From NCBI RefSeq assembly GCF_013377015.1, contig NZ_JACABA010000001.1:765554-829553 (forward strand): a stretch of DNA of 64,000 nt, given 5' to 3'. Origin of the DNA: Rhodopseudomonas sp. (GTDB lineage Bacteria > Pseudomonadota > Alphaproteobacteria > Rhizobiales > Xanthobacteraceae). Below the pieces are notes generated by a model. It ran no database searches. It had not been told where the DNA came from and saw only the letters and a program-made list of their open reading frames with translations. This document shows, one piece after another, positions 19,409 to 27,539 of the stretch (within the stretch, counting starts at the first letter, position 1; every line of letters starts with the position of its first letter). The position numbers and the translations under genes were made by a program.

Positions 19409-19435
19409 CCGCCCGCCTGTTGGACAGGCGGGCGG
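19409..19435 (-). terminator. Rho-independent terminator of the DUF2852 gene
   Basis: A 12-bp perfect stem (CCGCCCGCCTGT and its complement) with a 3-base loop. On the minus strand TTTTGCG follows. It lies 27 bp past the stop of the DUF2852 gene and separates it from tolQRAB. Confidence 0.88.
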
Positions 19436-19461
19436 CGATGTCGGTTTCGATCAGTTGGCGA

Positions 19462-19938
19462 TCAGGCCTGCGGCTGGCCGTCGTTCGGCGGGGTCGGACG
19501 CGGACGGTGCTGCGCCATGAAGGCATCGAACTCTTCCTTGTCCTTGGCGTGGCGCAGCCGATCGAGGAACTCCTTGAACTCGACCTGCTCTTCCTCGAGC
19601 CGGCGAAGCGTTTCGACGCGATATTCGTCGAAGGCGCGATTGCCGCTGGAGGGCGGGCCGAAGCCGAAGCCGCGGCGTTCCATCCGACCCTTCATCCGTT
19701 CCATCTTGTACTGCATCCGCTCCATCTTGCTGGCGAAGCGATCGCCGTGATCCCAACAACCCATTTTCCTGCTCCCGATTGTGAAGAAGAGTAGTGCCAG
19801 ACCGATCGGCCACCAGATGATGAAACCGAGCACGGTCAGTGCGATCCATCCGGGGTGCCACGGCGATCGCAGCATCGGCTGCGGATAGCGCTGCTCCTCG
19901 GCAGGACTCCATCGATTGAAACCCGCGGTGTCGGTCAT
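19462..19938 (-). CDS. DUF2852 domain protein
   Basis: 158 residues. One transmembrane helix (about 33-53, IALTVLGFIIWWPIGLALLFF) is followed by a charged, Met/Arg-rich segment (KMERMQYKMERMKGRMERRG) and a C-terminal stretch with EEEQVEFKEFLDRLRHAKDKEEF. This layout matches DUF2852 proteins of Rhizobiales, whose function is unknown. It has its own terminator and lies in the accessory block between tolQ and ybgC. Confidence 0.8.
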   Translation of the reverse strand: MTDTAGFNRWSPAEEQRYPQPMLRSPWHPGWIALTVLGFIIWWPIGLALLFFTIGSRKMGCWDHGDRFASKMERMQYKMERMKGRMERRGFGFGPPSSGNRAFDEYRVETLRRLEEEQVEFKEFLDRLRHAKDKEEFDAFMAQHRPRPTPPNDGQPQA

Positions 19939-20081
19939 TGACCTCTCTCCATGACGGCATCATCGCCGTGTGAATGTAAATAACATTCACATACGTAATC
20001 CATTCCAGGTTTTTGTCAAGCTGGGGACCAATAGGGCTGCAAGAAATTGCGCGAGGCTCGCTCAAATAAAGGTGAGTGAAC

Positions 20082-20789
20082 CTATTTCGGAACCGGCCCC
20101 CACGGACCAGATGGCTTTGATTCAGTAGGCTTTTCCGGCGACGTCGGGCGTTCTTGGGAGAACCCAAGGCCGCGCAGATAGATCAGCACGCCGGCTTCCA
20201 GCAGCTCTTCCGGCGCCATCGGCAGCTTGCGCCGCGCCGCATCGCCGCGGCCGAACAGCGACGCCACGCCATGCGCCAGCGACCAGATATGCAGCGCCAT
20301 CATCAGCGCCGGCGGCCGCGTCACGCCGGGCGGCGTCAGCGCCGCCAGCCGCTCGGCGGCGGCGCGAATGATGCCGAAGGCGCGCTCGGACGCCGCCATC
20401 AGCGTCGGATTGAGATCGACCGGCAGGCCGGATTCGAACATCGCCGAATAATACGCCGGCTCATTGCGGGCGAACGCCAGATAGGCCTTGCCGACCCGCT
20501 CGAACGCGCTGACGGTGTCGGGGCGGCCGTCGTCCCAGGCCTTGGTCAGCACCTGCTCGAATTGCTCGAAGCCGCGCTGCGCGATGCTGGACAGCAATTC
20601 GTCGCGATCGCGGAAATGCCGGTACGGCGCCGCCGGGCTGACCCCAGCCATCCGCGCGGCATCCGCGAAGGTGAAGCCGCCCGGGCCTTTCTCCGCGATC
20701 AGACCGAGCGCCGCCTGCAGCAGCGCCTCTTTCAGATTGCCGTGATGATAGCCGCGCTCGGCGCGGCGGGTTTCCTTGCGCCAGCTCAT
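20082..20789 (-). CDS. TetR family transcriptional regulator
   Basis: 235 residues from the ATG at 20789. The N-terminal helix-turn-helix follows GYHHGNLKEALLQAALGLIAEKG, with AGVSPAAPYRHFRDRDELLSSIA as the recognition region; the C-terminal domain is of the WHG/TetR_C type (AYYSAMFESGLPVDLNP). The open frame extends ten codons upstream to a TTG at 20819. The ATG lies inside a 44-bp imperfect palindrome (20776-20819), so repressor binding or mRNA folding could gate its own expression. No obvious target gene adjoins it. Confidence 0.87.
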   Translation of the reverse strand: MSWRKETRRAERGYHHGNLKEALLQAALGLIAEKGPGGFTFADAARMAGVSPAAPYRHFRDRDELLSSIAQRGFEQFEQVLTKAWDDGRPDTVSAFERVGKAYLAFARNEPAYYSAMFESGLPVDLNPTLMAASERAFGIIRAAAERLAALTPPGVTRPPALMMALHIWSLAHGVASLFGRGDAARRKLPMAPEELLEAGVLIYLRGLGFSQERPTSPEKPTESKPSGPWGPVPK

Positions 20790-20819
20790 GTGAAGGGCTT
20801 TTACATGAGAGCTGCGCAA
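20776..20819. promoter_or_regulatory. Palindrome covering the tetR start codon
   Basis: Left arm TTGCGCCAGCTCATGT and right arm ACATGAGAGCTGCGCAA are complementary apart from a 1-nt and a 2-nt bulge, with an 11-nt spacer. The start ATG of the TetR gene falls inside the left arm. Either an autorepressor operator or a stem-loop that hides the start is possible. Confidence 0.55.
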
Positions 20820-21064
20820 AGGTCACGAACTGATCCAGCGCCCTCACCCCTGCGGCTCGGGGCGGAGATGGTTATCCCCGCGTTAACCGCGGTTCCCTGC
20901 CCCAAAGCCGTACCGAAAACACTGGGAAATTTCTTGCGGCAATCTTGCGGCGAACTTGCAGCAGGCGATTTCGCCGCGCATGTCCTGCGGCGAAATCGGG
21001 GCAGCGCGTTTCGCGGTCACGACGGCCCCGCCCGGCGCGCCGATCCGACGTCCGCCGCCGCCGA

Positions 21065-21331
21065 TCATTCAGGAGCGGCGGGCTCCGCCGGGAAAGGATG
21101 GAAATACGGCTCGGCCTCCTCGATCACCCGCGCGAAGGACGGCCGTGACCGCAGGCGATCGAGATAGGCCGCGAGGTTCGGATGCGTGGCGCGGATCGGC
21201 AGTGCCGCGCGCTCCACTGGATTGCCGAGATTGACCGCCACCGGCGTGAACGGCGTTTCGTTCTCGTACAACGCGATCAGCACCTTCCAGCAGAACGACG
21301 ACAGCGGATGGTAATAAAGCCGTAGCGACAT
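21065..21331 (-). pseudogene. Glutathione S-transferase remnant with in-frame internal deletion
   Basis: An 88-residue frame with a perfect AGGAGG ribosome-binding site 6 nt before the ATG. Residues 1-35 are the start of a GST thioredoxin-like domain (LRLYYHPLSSFCWKVLIALYE). From about residue 44 it jumps to the extreme C-terminus of the same family (THPNLAAYLDRLRSRPSFARV, then EEAEPYFHPFP). Full-length members are about 210-220 residues, so roughly 120-130 internal residues are missing without a frame change. It cannot fold as a normal GST, and the clean start suggests recent loss. It is possible, though less likely, that the short product is still made and used. Confidence 0.75.
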
Positions 21332-21653
21332 GTGGCCTCCTGTTGAGTCATTGCACAAATCGAATTGGCGCGATGCGATAGCGGCAACGGCCGCGTCATT
21401 CGAGTCGCACACCGGCGCGCACCGCAACGGCACCTACGCCAACGGCTCGCAACTGACAACAAATTGCCGCCGCATTGATCGATCAACGTCGCCGCTGTCG
21501 AGTTTCGCGGAGTGGGGACTCTTTGTGCGAATATTCGTCGCGGGCGTTTCAGCGTAAATTTTGACGGATTTGTCGAACTTCGGGCACGCATGCGCCGCGA
21601 CCAGCGGTGCACGGCGCCGATCAAACTGTGTCGAATTTTTTCCGGGGGAATGA
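21332..21653. other. Gap between GST remnant and a small membrane protein gene
   Basis: No convincing gene is present on either strand. The stretch is moderately AT-rich near its right end and contains GGGGGAA at 21644-21650, the ribosome-binding site of the next gene. It probably carries the two divergent promoters. Confidence 0.35.
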
Positions 21654-21755
21654 ATGAAGGATGCCACCAAACAGGCAGCCTCGCGGGCGATGGCGCATCT
21701 GCTGGCAGTGACGGCGATGCTGGTGATCGCGGGACTCGTCTTCTACGTGCGATAA
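21654..21755 (+). CDS. Small single-pass membrane protein, 33 residues
   Basis: A 33-residue frame starting at 21654 after a strong GGGGGAA site. Residues 1-12 are polar (MKDATKQAASRA). Residues 14-31 are one hydrophobic helix (AHLLAVTAMLVIAGLVFYV) ended by an arginine. A 6-bp stem at 21765-21779 follows the stop by 9 bp and could end the transcript. No family is recognised. The evidence is the helix, the ribosome-binding site and the hairpin; an accidental frame cannot be excluded. Confidence 0.5.
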   Translation: MKDATKQAASRAMAHLLAVTAMLVIAGLVFYVR

Positions 21756-21970
21756 GCAGGCACGGCCGCTCCGAGCGGCGGGCCGGATTTCATACTCCCG
21801 GCCCGCGCGATCGACCGCTGCCACATCGCCCAAGCGCCAACACAGTGAGCAGGAATTCCAGGCTCGCTCGCGGCTATCGCTGCCCGTACGCCGGAATGTC
21901 TGTCTTCTTTGCGTTGCGCTCAGCAACTCGGCTGAGAATTTGCTCCGACGAGATTGCGCCGCCAGCAAAC

Positions 21971-22147
21971 CTAGCCGTTGGCTTCGACCGCAGGCTCGGC
22001 GGAAATCTTTTCGTGGGTCGCCGCCTCGCCGTGAATTTCCTGCTCGGCCTGCAACCAGAATTCCTCGTCGCGACCTTCCGGACAGCCGGCCAGTTCCCAG
22101 ATTTCGCGCGCGCGGTGCTTGATCCGCTCTTGCATTGTATCGTCCAT
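21971..22147 (-). CDS. DUF2934 domain protein, 58 residues
   Basis: A 58-residue protein with an AGGAG 7 nt before the ATG. It carries the DUF2934 signature: ERIKHRAREIWELAGCPEGR followed by DEEFWLQAEQEI, a short amphipathic module common in Rhizobiales. Function is unknown; such proteins are small, acidic and cytosolic. It stands alone between a small plus-strand gene and a plus-strand SDR gene. Confidence 0.82.
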   Translation of the reverse strand: MDDTMQERIKHRAREIWELAGCPEGRDEEFWLQAEQEIHGEAATHEKISAEPAVEANG

Positions 22148-22327
22148 CGAACATCTCCTCTGATGCGGAAATTCTATATTGCAGGATCATGTATTCCTGA
22201 TGTCAGTGACTGTTTCCTGGCTGCTTCGGCCGCGACGGCTGGCCGGTTGGTTCGATTGCGCGCTGGTTTGTGGTACCGAACTTGCAGGACCCGCCGCATC
22301 GATGCTTTACAACAGACAGGACAGACC

Positions 22328-23116
22328 ATGACCGCCTCCCCGCAAAAAGTCGCGCTGGTGACCGGAGCCGCGCGCGGCATCGGGTTCGCCGCGGCCAAAC
22401 GCTTTCTCACCGAAGGCTGGCGGGTGGCGCTGCTGGATATGGACGATGAAGGGCTGCGTGAAGCGATCGAGGCGCTGGCGCAGCCGGATCGCACCCTGGC
22501 ACTGCATTGCGACGTCGCAAACGCCGCCTCGGATGCCGGCGACATCGCGGCGATCGGCGAGCGCTTCGGCCGGCTCGACGCGGTGGTCAACAATGCCGGG
22601 GTCGCGGTGTTCAAGCCGCTGATGGAAACCACCCACGCCGAATGGCAGCGGGTGATCGACGTCAATCTGACCGGGCCGTTCAAGCTGATCCAGGCCGCGG
22701 TGCCGCTGCTGCGTGACTCGGGCGGCGGCGCCATCGTCAACATCACCTCGATCTCGTCGCTGCGGGCCTCGACGCTGCGGGTGGCCTATGGCTCGAGCAA
22801 GGCCGGGCTGGCGCATCTGACCAAGCAATGCGCGGTGGAACTGGCGTCGCTCGGCATCCGCGTCAACGGCGTGGCGCCAGGCCCGGTTGATACCGCGATG
22901 GCCAAGGCGGTGCACTCGGCCGAGATCCGCTCCGACTATCGCGACGCGATTCCGCTGGCGCGCTACGGCCTCGAGGACGAGTTGGCGGACGCGATCTTCT
23001 TTCTGTGCAGCGACCGGGCGAGCTACATCACCGGACAAATTCTCGCGGTCGACGGCGGCTTCGATGCCGCCGGGATCGGCCTGCCAACGCTACGCGGGCA
23101 ACGCCGGAACGGGTAG
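22328..23116 (+). CDS. SDR family NAD(P)-dependent oxidoreductase
   Basis: 262 residues, the classical short-chain dehydrogenase size. The cofactor motif TGAARGIG is at 12-19, NNAG at 88-91, the catalytic serine in SISS near 141, and YxxxK at Tyr154/Lys158. The sequence DMDD after the second strand gives an acidic residue that usually favours NAD(H) over NADP(H). The C-terminal ITGQILAVDGGF is the usual end of FabG-like members. The substrate is not predictable. No operon partner shares its strand. Confidence 0.9.
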   Translation: MTASPQKVALVTGAARGIGFAAAKRFLTEGWRVALLDMDDEGLREAIEALAQPDRTLALHCDVANAASDAGDIAAIGERFGRLDAVVNNAGVAVFKPLMETTHAEWQRVIDVNLTGPFKLIQAAVPLLRDSGGGAIVNITSISSLRASTLRVAYGSSKAGLAHLTKQCAVELASLGIRVNGVAPGPVDTAMAKAVHSAEIRSDYRDAIPLARYGLEDELADAIFFLCSDRASYITGQILAVDGGFDAAGIGLPTLRGQRRNG

Positions 23117-23218
23117 GCCGGGGCATCGGCCTGATGCAGGCCGACTCGTCGGCAGAGACGCGCGTCAGGTTCTCAAAAACAGCGTTGCCCCTCCGCGTGG
23201 TTCACCGGAACGCACCGC

Positions 23219-23629
23219 TCAATCCTCCAGCGGGCAGTTCACCATCCAGGGAATCCCGAAGCGGTCGACGCACATGCCGAAGCCTCTGGAAAAGAACGTC
23301 GCGGCGAACGGCATGGTGACGCTGCCGCCTTCCGCCAACGCCTTGAACCGGCGCTCGGCGTCGGTCGGTGACGGCACCATCAGCGACACCGCGAAGCCCT
23401 GCGGCGGGTGGTAGTGGCCGGGAGGCGCGTCGCCGGCCATGATCACCTCACCGTCGATCGTCAGTCGCGCATGCATGATCTTGCTCTTCTGATCCGGCGC
23501 CGCTGTCATTCCGGCCGGCGCGTCGGCCCAGGTCATCATGTCCTCGATCCGGGCGCCGAGCACCATCTCGTAGAACTTGAACGCGGCGGCGCAATTGCCG
23601 TTGAAGAACAGATAGGGATTGACCTGCAT
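23219..23629 (-). CDS. VOC family protein, PhnB-like
   Basis: 136 residues of the glyoxalase/bleomycin-resistance fold in its PhnB-like form: it opens MQVNPYLFFNGNCAAAFKFY, contains HARLTIDGEVIMAGDAPPGHY, and ends with FGIPWMVNCP. Members of this subgroup (3-demethylubiquinone-9 3-methyltransferase-like) often lack a demonstrated activity. It lies 27 bp downstream of an SRPBCC gene on the same strand, a pairing often seen with TetR-type or small metabolite-handling loci. Confidence 0.85.
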   Translation of the reverse strand: MQVNPYLFFNGNCAAAFKFYEMVLGARIEDMMTWADAPAGMTAAPDQKSKIMHARLTIDGEVIMAGDAPPGHYHPPQGFAVSLMVPSPTDAERRFKALAEGGSVTMPFAATFFSRGFGMCVDRFGIPWMVNCPLED

Positions 23630-23656
23630 CGATGGCTCCGTGGGTTGTCGATCGGC

Positions 23657-24190
23657 CTATCTTTCGGCGATCGCCTTCAGGCTCGCAAGGCCGGCGGCGA
23701 AATCGTCGCCGATCATGCGGTCCATGTTGAGGAACACCTGCATCACCTTCGACAGCAGCGGCGCCGGGCCGTGCATCGACCATTTCACCGCAGTGGCATC
23801 GCCTTCCGGTTGCAGACTGAACTCGGCGATGTTGTGGCCCTCGAACGGGGTCAGGAAATCCAGCTTGATCACGGTCTTCGACGGCGTGACGTCGACGATT
23901 TCCATCCGACCAGAGCCGACATGCTTGTTGCCGGACCATTGATAGATCGCGCCCTTGCCGCTTTCGGCGCCCGAATAGGTCCGCTGCATCGCCGGGTCCT
24001 TGGTCTCATAGGGCGACCAGCCGCGCCAGGCGTGCAGGTCGTTGATCAGCGGCGCGATCTTGCCCGGCGGCGCCTTGATCAGGATCGCGCGCTCGACCCG
24101 GAAATCGTCCGGCTTGCTCAGCGCCAGCCCGAGCACGGTTCCGACCGCGAGCGTGAACAGGACGGCGATGAAGACGATGGCTCTCAGCAT
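23657..24190 (-). CDS. SRPBCC family protein with N-terminal membrane anchor
   Basis: 177 residues from the ATG at 24190, with GGAG 7 nt upstream. A hydrophobic N-terminus (AIVFIAVLFTLAVGTVLGLAL) acts as a signal or anchor. The rest is a START/SRPBCC hydrophobic-cavity domain (ERAILIKAPPGKIAPLINDLHAW, WSPYETKDPAM). Such proteins bind lipidic or polyketide-like ligands. It probably shares a transcript with the downstream VOC gene. Confidence 0.82.
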   Translation of the reverse strand: MLRAIVFIAVLFTLAVGTVLGLALSKPDDFRVERAILIKAPPGKIAPLINDLHAWRGWSPYETKDPAMQRTYSGAESGKGAIYQWSGNKHVGSGRMEIVDVTPSKTVIKLDFLTPFEGHNIAEFSLQPEGDATAVKWSMHGPAPLLSKVMQVFLNMDRMIGDDFAAGLASLKAIAER

Positions 24191-24353
24191 GACGCGACTC
24201 CGTGGGCGATAGCCAAGACTACCCACCACAACGGCAAGGGCAATCGCATTTGGATTTGAAACTCCGCCGCAGCCGCGGGTTGTTTTACCTCTGCCTGATG
24301 GGAGCGTGGCCGGCTCTCGGTCGGTCGCGGCCCGGAACGACCGGCTCTGAGGC

Positions 24354-24899
24354 TCACGCCAGCAGCCGCGCCTTCAGGTCCGCCAGCGCGCGGGTGAAGA
24401 TCGCGGCATCGTCGCGGGCGCGGGCCAGCACCAGCGCGCCCTGAATCGTGAGCAGCGCGTCCTCGCTGCGCTTCCGCGCCATGGCGGGGCTCTGTCCCGT
24501 TCGGCGCAGTGCCGAAACCAGCGCGTCCTGCCAGCGCGCGAAGTAGCCGTTGACCGCGTCGGCAAAGATGTCGCGGGCGTGACCGAGCGCGATCACGCCG
24601 ACCAGGCAGACCCGGTTGCCGGAGCGGAAATAGCTGTCGACCCCCTTCAGCATCGCGGCGATCGCGCGCGCCGGATCGTCGTCGTCGCGCAGCGGCGCGA
24701 AGATGTTGTGCTCGAACCACGCATCGATCTCGGCCAGCACCTCGGCGGCCATCTGCTGTTTGCCGCCGGGAAAAAAGTGATACAGGCTGCCCTTGCCAAG
24801 CGCGGTCGCCTGCGAAATCAACGCCAGCGACGCGCCCTCGTAGCCGTGGGCGCGAAATACTTCGCCGAGCTGCGGCAGCAAGCGGGCGCGGTCGGTCAT
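24354..24899 (-). CDS. TetR family regulator, YxaF/LmrA-like
   Basis: 181 residues from the ATG at 24899. The helix-turn-helix reads HGYEGASLALISQATALGKG followed by SLYHFFPGGKQQMA, the signature of the YxaF/LmrA-type C-terminal domain subgroup. It lies 13 bp downstream of the DUF1348 gene on the same strand. A perfect 18-bp palindrome precedes that gene, so the two probably form one autorepressed operon. Confidence 0.88.
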   Translation of the reverse strand: MTDRARLLPQLGEVFRAHGYEGASLALISQATALGKGSLYHFFPGGKQQMAAEVLAEIDAWFEHNIFAPLRDDDDPARAIAAMLKGVDSYFRSGNRVCLVGVIALGHARDIFADAVNGYFARWQDALVSALRRTGQSPAMARKRSEDALLTIQGALVLARARDDAAIFTRALADLKARLLA

Positions 24900-24912
24900 G
24901 GACCGGCGACAG

Positions 24913-25380
24913 TCAGAACGGATCGCTGCCGAGTCCGGCGACGTCGGCCGGGCGCGAGCCGGGCGCATGCCAGTGGAAGCGGCGGTCGGCTTCGGCGATC
25001 GCCACGTCGTTGATGCTGGCCTCACGGCGGCGCATCAGCCCGAACTCGTCGAATTCCCATTGCTCGTTGCCGTAGGAGCGAAACCAGTTGCCGGCATCGT
25101 CGTGCCATTCGTACTGGAACCGCGCCGCGATGCGATTTTCGTCGAACGCCCACAGATCCTTGATCAGCCGGTATTCGTGTTCCCTGGCCCATTTCCGGGT
25201 CAGGAATTCCACGATCGCCGGACGGCCCTGCAGGAATTCCGAGCGATTGCGCCACTTGCTGTCCTCGGTATAGGCCAGCGACACCCGCACCGGGTCACGC
25301 GAATTCCAGGCGTCCTCCGCCATGCGCGCCTTCTGCGCGGCGGTCTCTCGGGTGAACGGCGGCAATGGCGGGCGCGACAT
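24913..25380 (-). CDS. DUF1348 (NTF2-like) protein
   Basis: 155 residues with the DUF1348 signature: [51 protein letters not shown] and the ending HWHAPGSRP. These proteins adopt the NTF2-like cone fold and are annotated as nuclear transport factor 2 family; their substrate is unknown. They are recurrently paired with TetR repressors, as here, which suggests a role in handling a toxic or signalling small molecule. Confidence 0.88.
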   Translation of the reverse strand: MSRPPLPPFTRETAAQKARMAEDAWNSRDPVRVSLAYTEDSKWRNRSEFLQGRPAIVEFLTRKWAREHEYRLIKDLWAFDENRIAARFQYEWHDDAGNWFRSYGNEQWEFDEFGLMRRREASINDVAIAEADRRFHWHAPGSRPADVAGLGSDPF

Positions 25381-25413
25381 GATGAGGTCTCCGGCTTGAG
25401 GGCTGCGGAGACA

Positions 25414-25431
25414 CTGTACCGATCGGTACAG
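25414..25431. promoter_or_regulatory. Perfect 18-bp operator palindrome CTGTACCGATCGGTACAG
   Basis: An exact palindrome 34 bp upstream of the DUF1348 start. GTACCGATCGGTAC-type palindromes are typical operators of YxaF-like TetR repressors, and such a repressor is the next gene in the operon. It is the strongest operator candidate in the window. Confidence 0.8.
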
Positions 25432-25522
25432 AGAGTCAACGGGTAAAGAAGCCTCGTTGTCGTCATGTCGGGGCGTGCATCCGTCCAACACCGTCGTTCC
25501 CGGGCACGCGTCCGCCCAACGT

Positions 25523-25650
25523 CGTCATTCCGGGGCGCGAGCCGTCAGGCGAGCGAACCCTGAATCCTGCAACGGAGTGTGGCGGAGGTTTCCACTGGCG
25601 CAAGATTCCGGGTTCGCGCGCAGCTTCGCTGCGTGCGCCCCGGAATGACG
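25523..25650. repeat. Palindromic intergenic repeat (CGTCATTCCGGGGCG type)
   Basis: CGTCATTCCGGGGCG at 25523-25537 is exactly complementary to CGCCCCGGAATGACG at 25636-25650. Inner arms GCGAACCC...TGAATC and GATTCCGGGTTCGC also pair. This is a REP-like element of the kind scattered between genes in this lineage. A half copy occurs at 45889-45925. Confidence 0.8.
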
Positions 25651-25663
25651 GAGTCTTGTTTGG

Positions 25664-26977
25664 CTAATGCAGCTTCACCGTCGGCGCCGGGCAGGCGCTG
25701 GACGAGAACAGGCCGAGCAGGGTCCGGCCGTGGCCGTGCAGGGCGGCCTCATGCATCTTGTACAGCGAGCGATACATGAAGCGGGCGAAATAGCCCTCGA
25801 TCATGAAGCTGCGGCCGACCACGAAGCCCATCAGATTGCCGACCGTCGAGAACTTGCCGAGCGACACCAGCGAGCCGAAATCCTTGTAGACGAAATCTTG
25901 CAGCGGCTGGCCCTCGAGCACGCGCGACAATTGCGCGACCATGAATTCGGCCTGCTGATGCGCGGCCTGGGCGCGCGGCGGAATGTTCTGGTCGAAGCCC
26001 GGCCGGGCGCAGGCGGCGCAGTCGCCGAGCGCGAAGATCGCATCGTCGCGCGTGGTCTGCAGCGTCTGCTTCACCACCAGCTGGTTGATCCGGCTGGTTT
26101 CCAGCCCGGCGATCTCATGCAGGAAATCCGGCGCCTTGACGCCGGCCGACCACACCACCAGCTCGGACGGAATCATCTCGCCGTCGGCGAGCCGGACGCC
26201 ATCGGCGAGCACCTCGGCGACCCGCGCGCCGGTGCGAACCTCGACGCCGAGCTCCTGCAGCAGCGCCAGCGTCGCCGCCGAGATCCGCTCCGGCAGCGCC
26301 GGCAGGATCCGCGGCGTCGCCTCGATCAGCACGATCTTCAGATCATGTTCGGGATCGATCTTGTCGAGCCCGTAGGCGATGATCTCGCGGGCGGTGTGAT
26401 GCAGTTCGGCGGCGAGCTCGGTGCCGGTGGCGCCGGCGCCGATGATGGCGACGTGGAGTTGGCCGGGCGCGACCGGGGTGTGCTGGTGCTGCGCGCGCAG
26501 GCAGGCATTGACCAGCCGGCGGTTGAAGCGGCTGGCCTGCTCGGGGGTTTCCAACGGCACCGCGTAGTCCTTGGCGCCCGGCGTGCCGAAATCATTGGTG
26601 ACGCTGCCTACCGCGATCACCAGCGTGTCGTAGCCGATCTGCGATTCCGGGCTGATCTCGCGGCCTTCGTCGTCCTGCACCGGCGCCAGCGTGATGGTTT
26701 TGGCGGCGCGGTCGAGCCCGGTCATCTCGCCGAGACGATAGTGGAAATGGTGCCAATGCGCCTGCGCCATGTAGTTCAGCTCGTGCTGCGAGCGGCGCAG
26801 GCTGCCTGCCGCGATCGAATGCAGCAGCGGCTTCCAGATATGGGTGCGGCTGCGGTCGACCAGCGTGATCCGCGCCTTGTCGGCGCGGCCGAACCTGTCG
26901 CCGAGCGCAGTGGCGAGCTCAAGCCCGCCGGCGCCGCCGCCGACGATAACGATTCTGTGAGGCTGCTGATCTGTCAT
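25664..26977 (-). CDS. ndh: Type II NADH:quinone oxidoreductase
   Basis: 437 residues from the ATG at 26977. The N-terminal FAD motif is HRIVIVGGGAGGLELATALG; a second dinucleotide motif near the middle (HVAIIGAGATGTELAAELHH) binds NADH; FALGDCAACARP is the third FAD contact. The C-terminal amphipathic region (FMYRSLYKMHEAALHGHGRT) is the membrane-attachment segment of Ndh-2 enzymes. It passes electrons from NADH to quinone without pumping protons. It is a stand-alone gene followed by a palindromic repeat. Confidence 0.92.
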   Translation of the reverse strand: MTDQQPHRIVIVGGGAGGLELATALGDRFGRADKARITLVDRSRTHIWKPLLHSIAAGSLRRSQHELNYMAQAHWHHFHYRLGEMTGLDRAAKTITLAPVQDDEGREISPESQIGYDTLVIAVGSVTNDFGTPGAKDYAVPLETPEQASRFNRRLVNACLRAQHQHTPVAPGQLHVAIIGAGATGTELAAELHHTAREIIAYGLDKIDPEHDLKIVLIEATPRILPALPERISAATLALLQELGVEVRTGARVAEVLADGVRLADGEMIPSELVVWSAGVKAPDFLHEIAGLETSRINQLVVKQTLQTTRDDAIFALGDCAACARPGFDQNIPPRAQAAHQQAEFMVAQLSRVLEGQPLQDFVYKDFGSLVSLGKFSTVGNLMGFVVGRSFMIEGYFARFMYRSLYKMHEAALHGHGRTLLGLFSSSACPAPTVKLH

Positions 26978-27092
26978 GGCTCGTTTTTTTGAAGCAAATT
27001 GCGGGCCACAGATCGGTAGCACCGAATGCCTGTCCGGCAGTTAAAATTATACACCGAACTGGCACGCTGCTACCAGATCGACGCCGGTAAGA

Positions 27093-27536
27093 CTACTGGT
27101 CGGCCTTCATCGCAACGCGCAGTGGCAGCGGGATCGGCCGCGCCCGGCCGCCTGAGACGAAGGCGACCTTGACGCGGGCCTCCAGCAGCAACAGCTCGCC
27201 GCGGCGGATCTCCTGATGCATGGTGATCGAGGCGCCCTTGACCTCGACCGGGCGGGTGATGATTTCGAGCAGATCGTCCATCTTGGCCGGCTTGAGGAAA
27301 TCGAGCTGCATGGCGCGGACCACGAAGGCGAAGCCGGGCGCCTCGCTCTCCGCCTCCGCAAACAGCGCGCTCTGGTCGGCGCCGAGCAGCCGCAGATAAT
27401 TGGTGCGGCCGCGCTCCATGAAGCGCAGATAATTGGCGTGATAGACGATGCCGGAGAAGTCGGTGTCCTCGTAATAGACCCGGACCTGCATGTGGTGGCG
27501 GCGATCGACGATCGCGCCGTCGAGAGAATTGATCAC
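27093..27536 (-). CDS. ybgC: Tol-Pal system-associated acyl-CoA thioesterase YbgC
   Basis: 147 residues from a GTG start, or 132 from the ATG at 27491. It is a hot-dog-fold 4-hydroxybenzoyl-CoA thioesterase-like protein with the catalytic motif RVYYEDTDFSGIVYHANYLRFMER cut short here to its core YEDTDFSGIVYHANY. It normally heads the tolQRAB-pal operon. Here it is 8 kb from tolQ and 4 bp downstream of a vapC toxin gene, on the same strand as both ruvCAB and tolQRAB. Its expression may depend on the VapBC promoter or on an unseen internal one. Confidence 0.92.
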   Translation of the reverse strand: MINSLDGAIVDRRHHMQVRVYYEDTDFSGIVYHANYLRFMERGRTNYLRLLGADQSALFAEAESEAPGFAFVVRAMQLDFLKPAKMDDLLEIITRPVEVKGASITMHQEIRRGELLLLEARVKVAFVSGGRARPIPLPLRVAMKADQ

Positions 27537-27539
27537 ACC

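Noticed and set aside
20883-21068. Minus-strand frame of 61 codons downstream of the GST remnant
   Set aside because: Gly/Arg-rich, without a ribosome-binding site; it reads partly through the end of the remnant in another frame.
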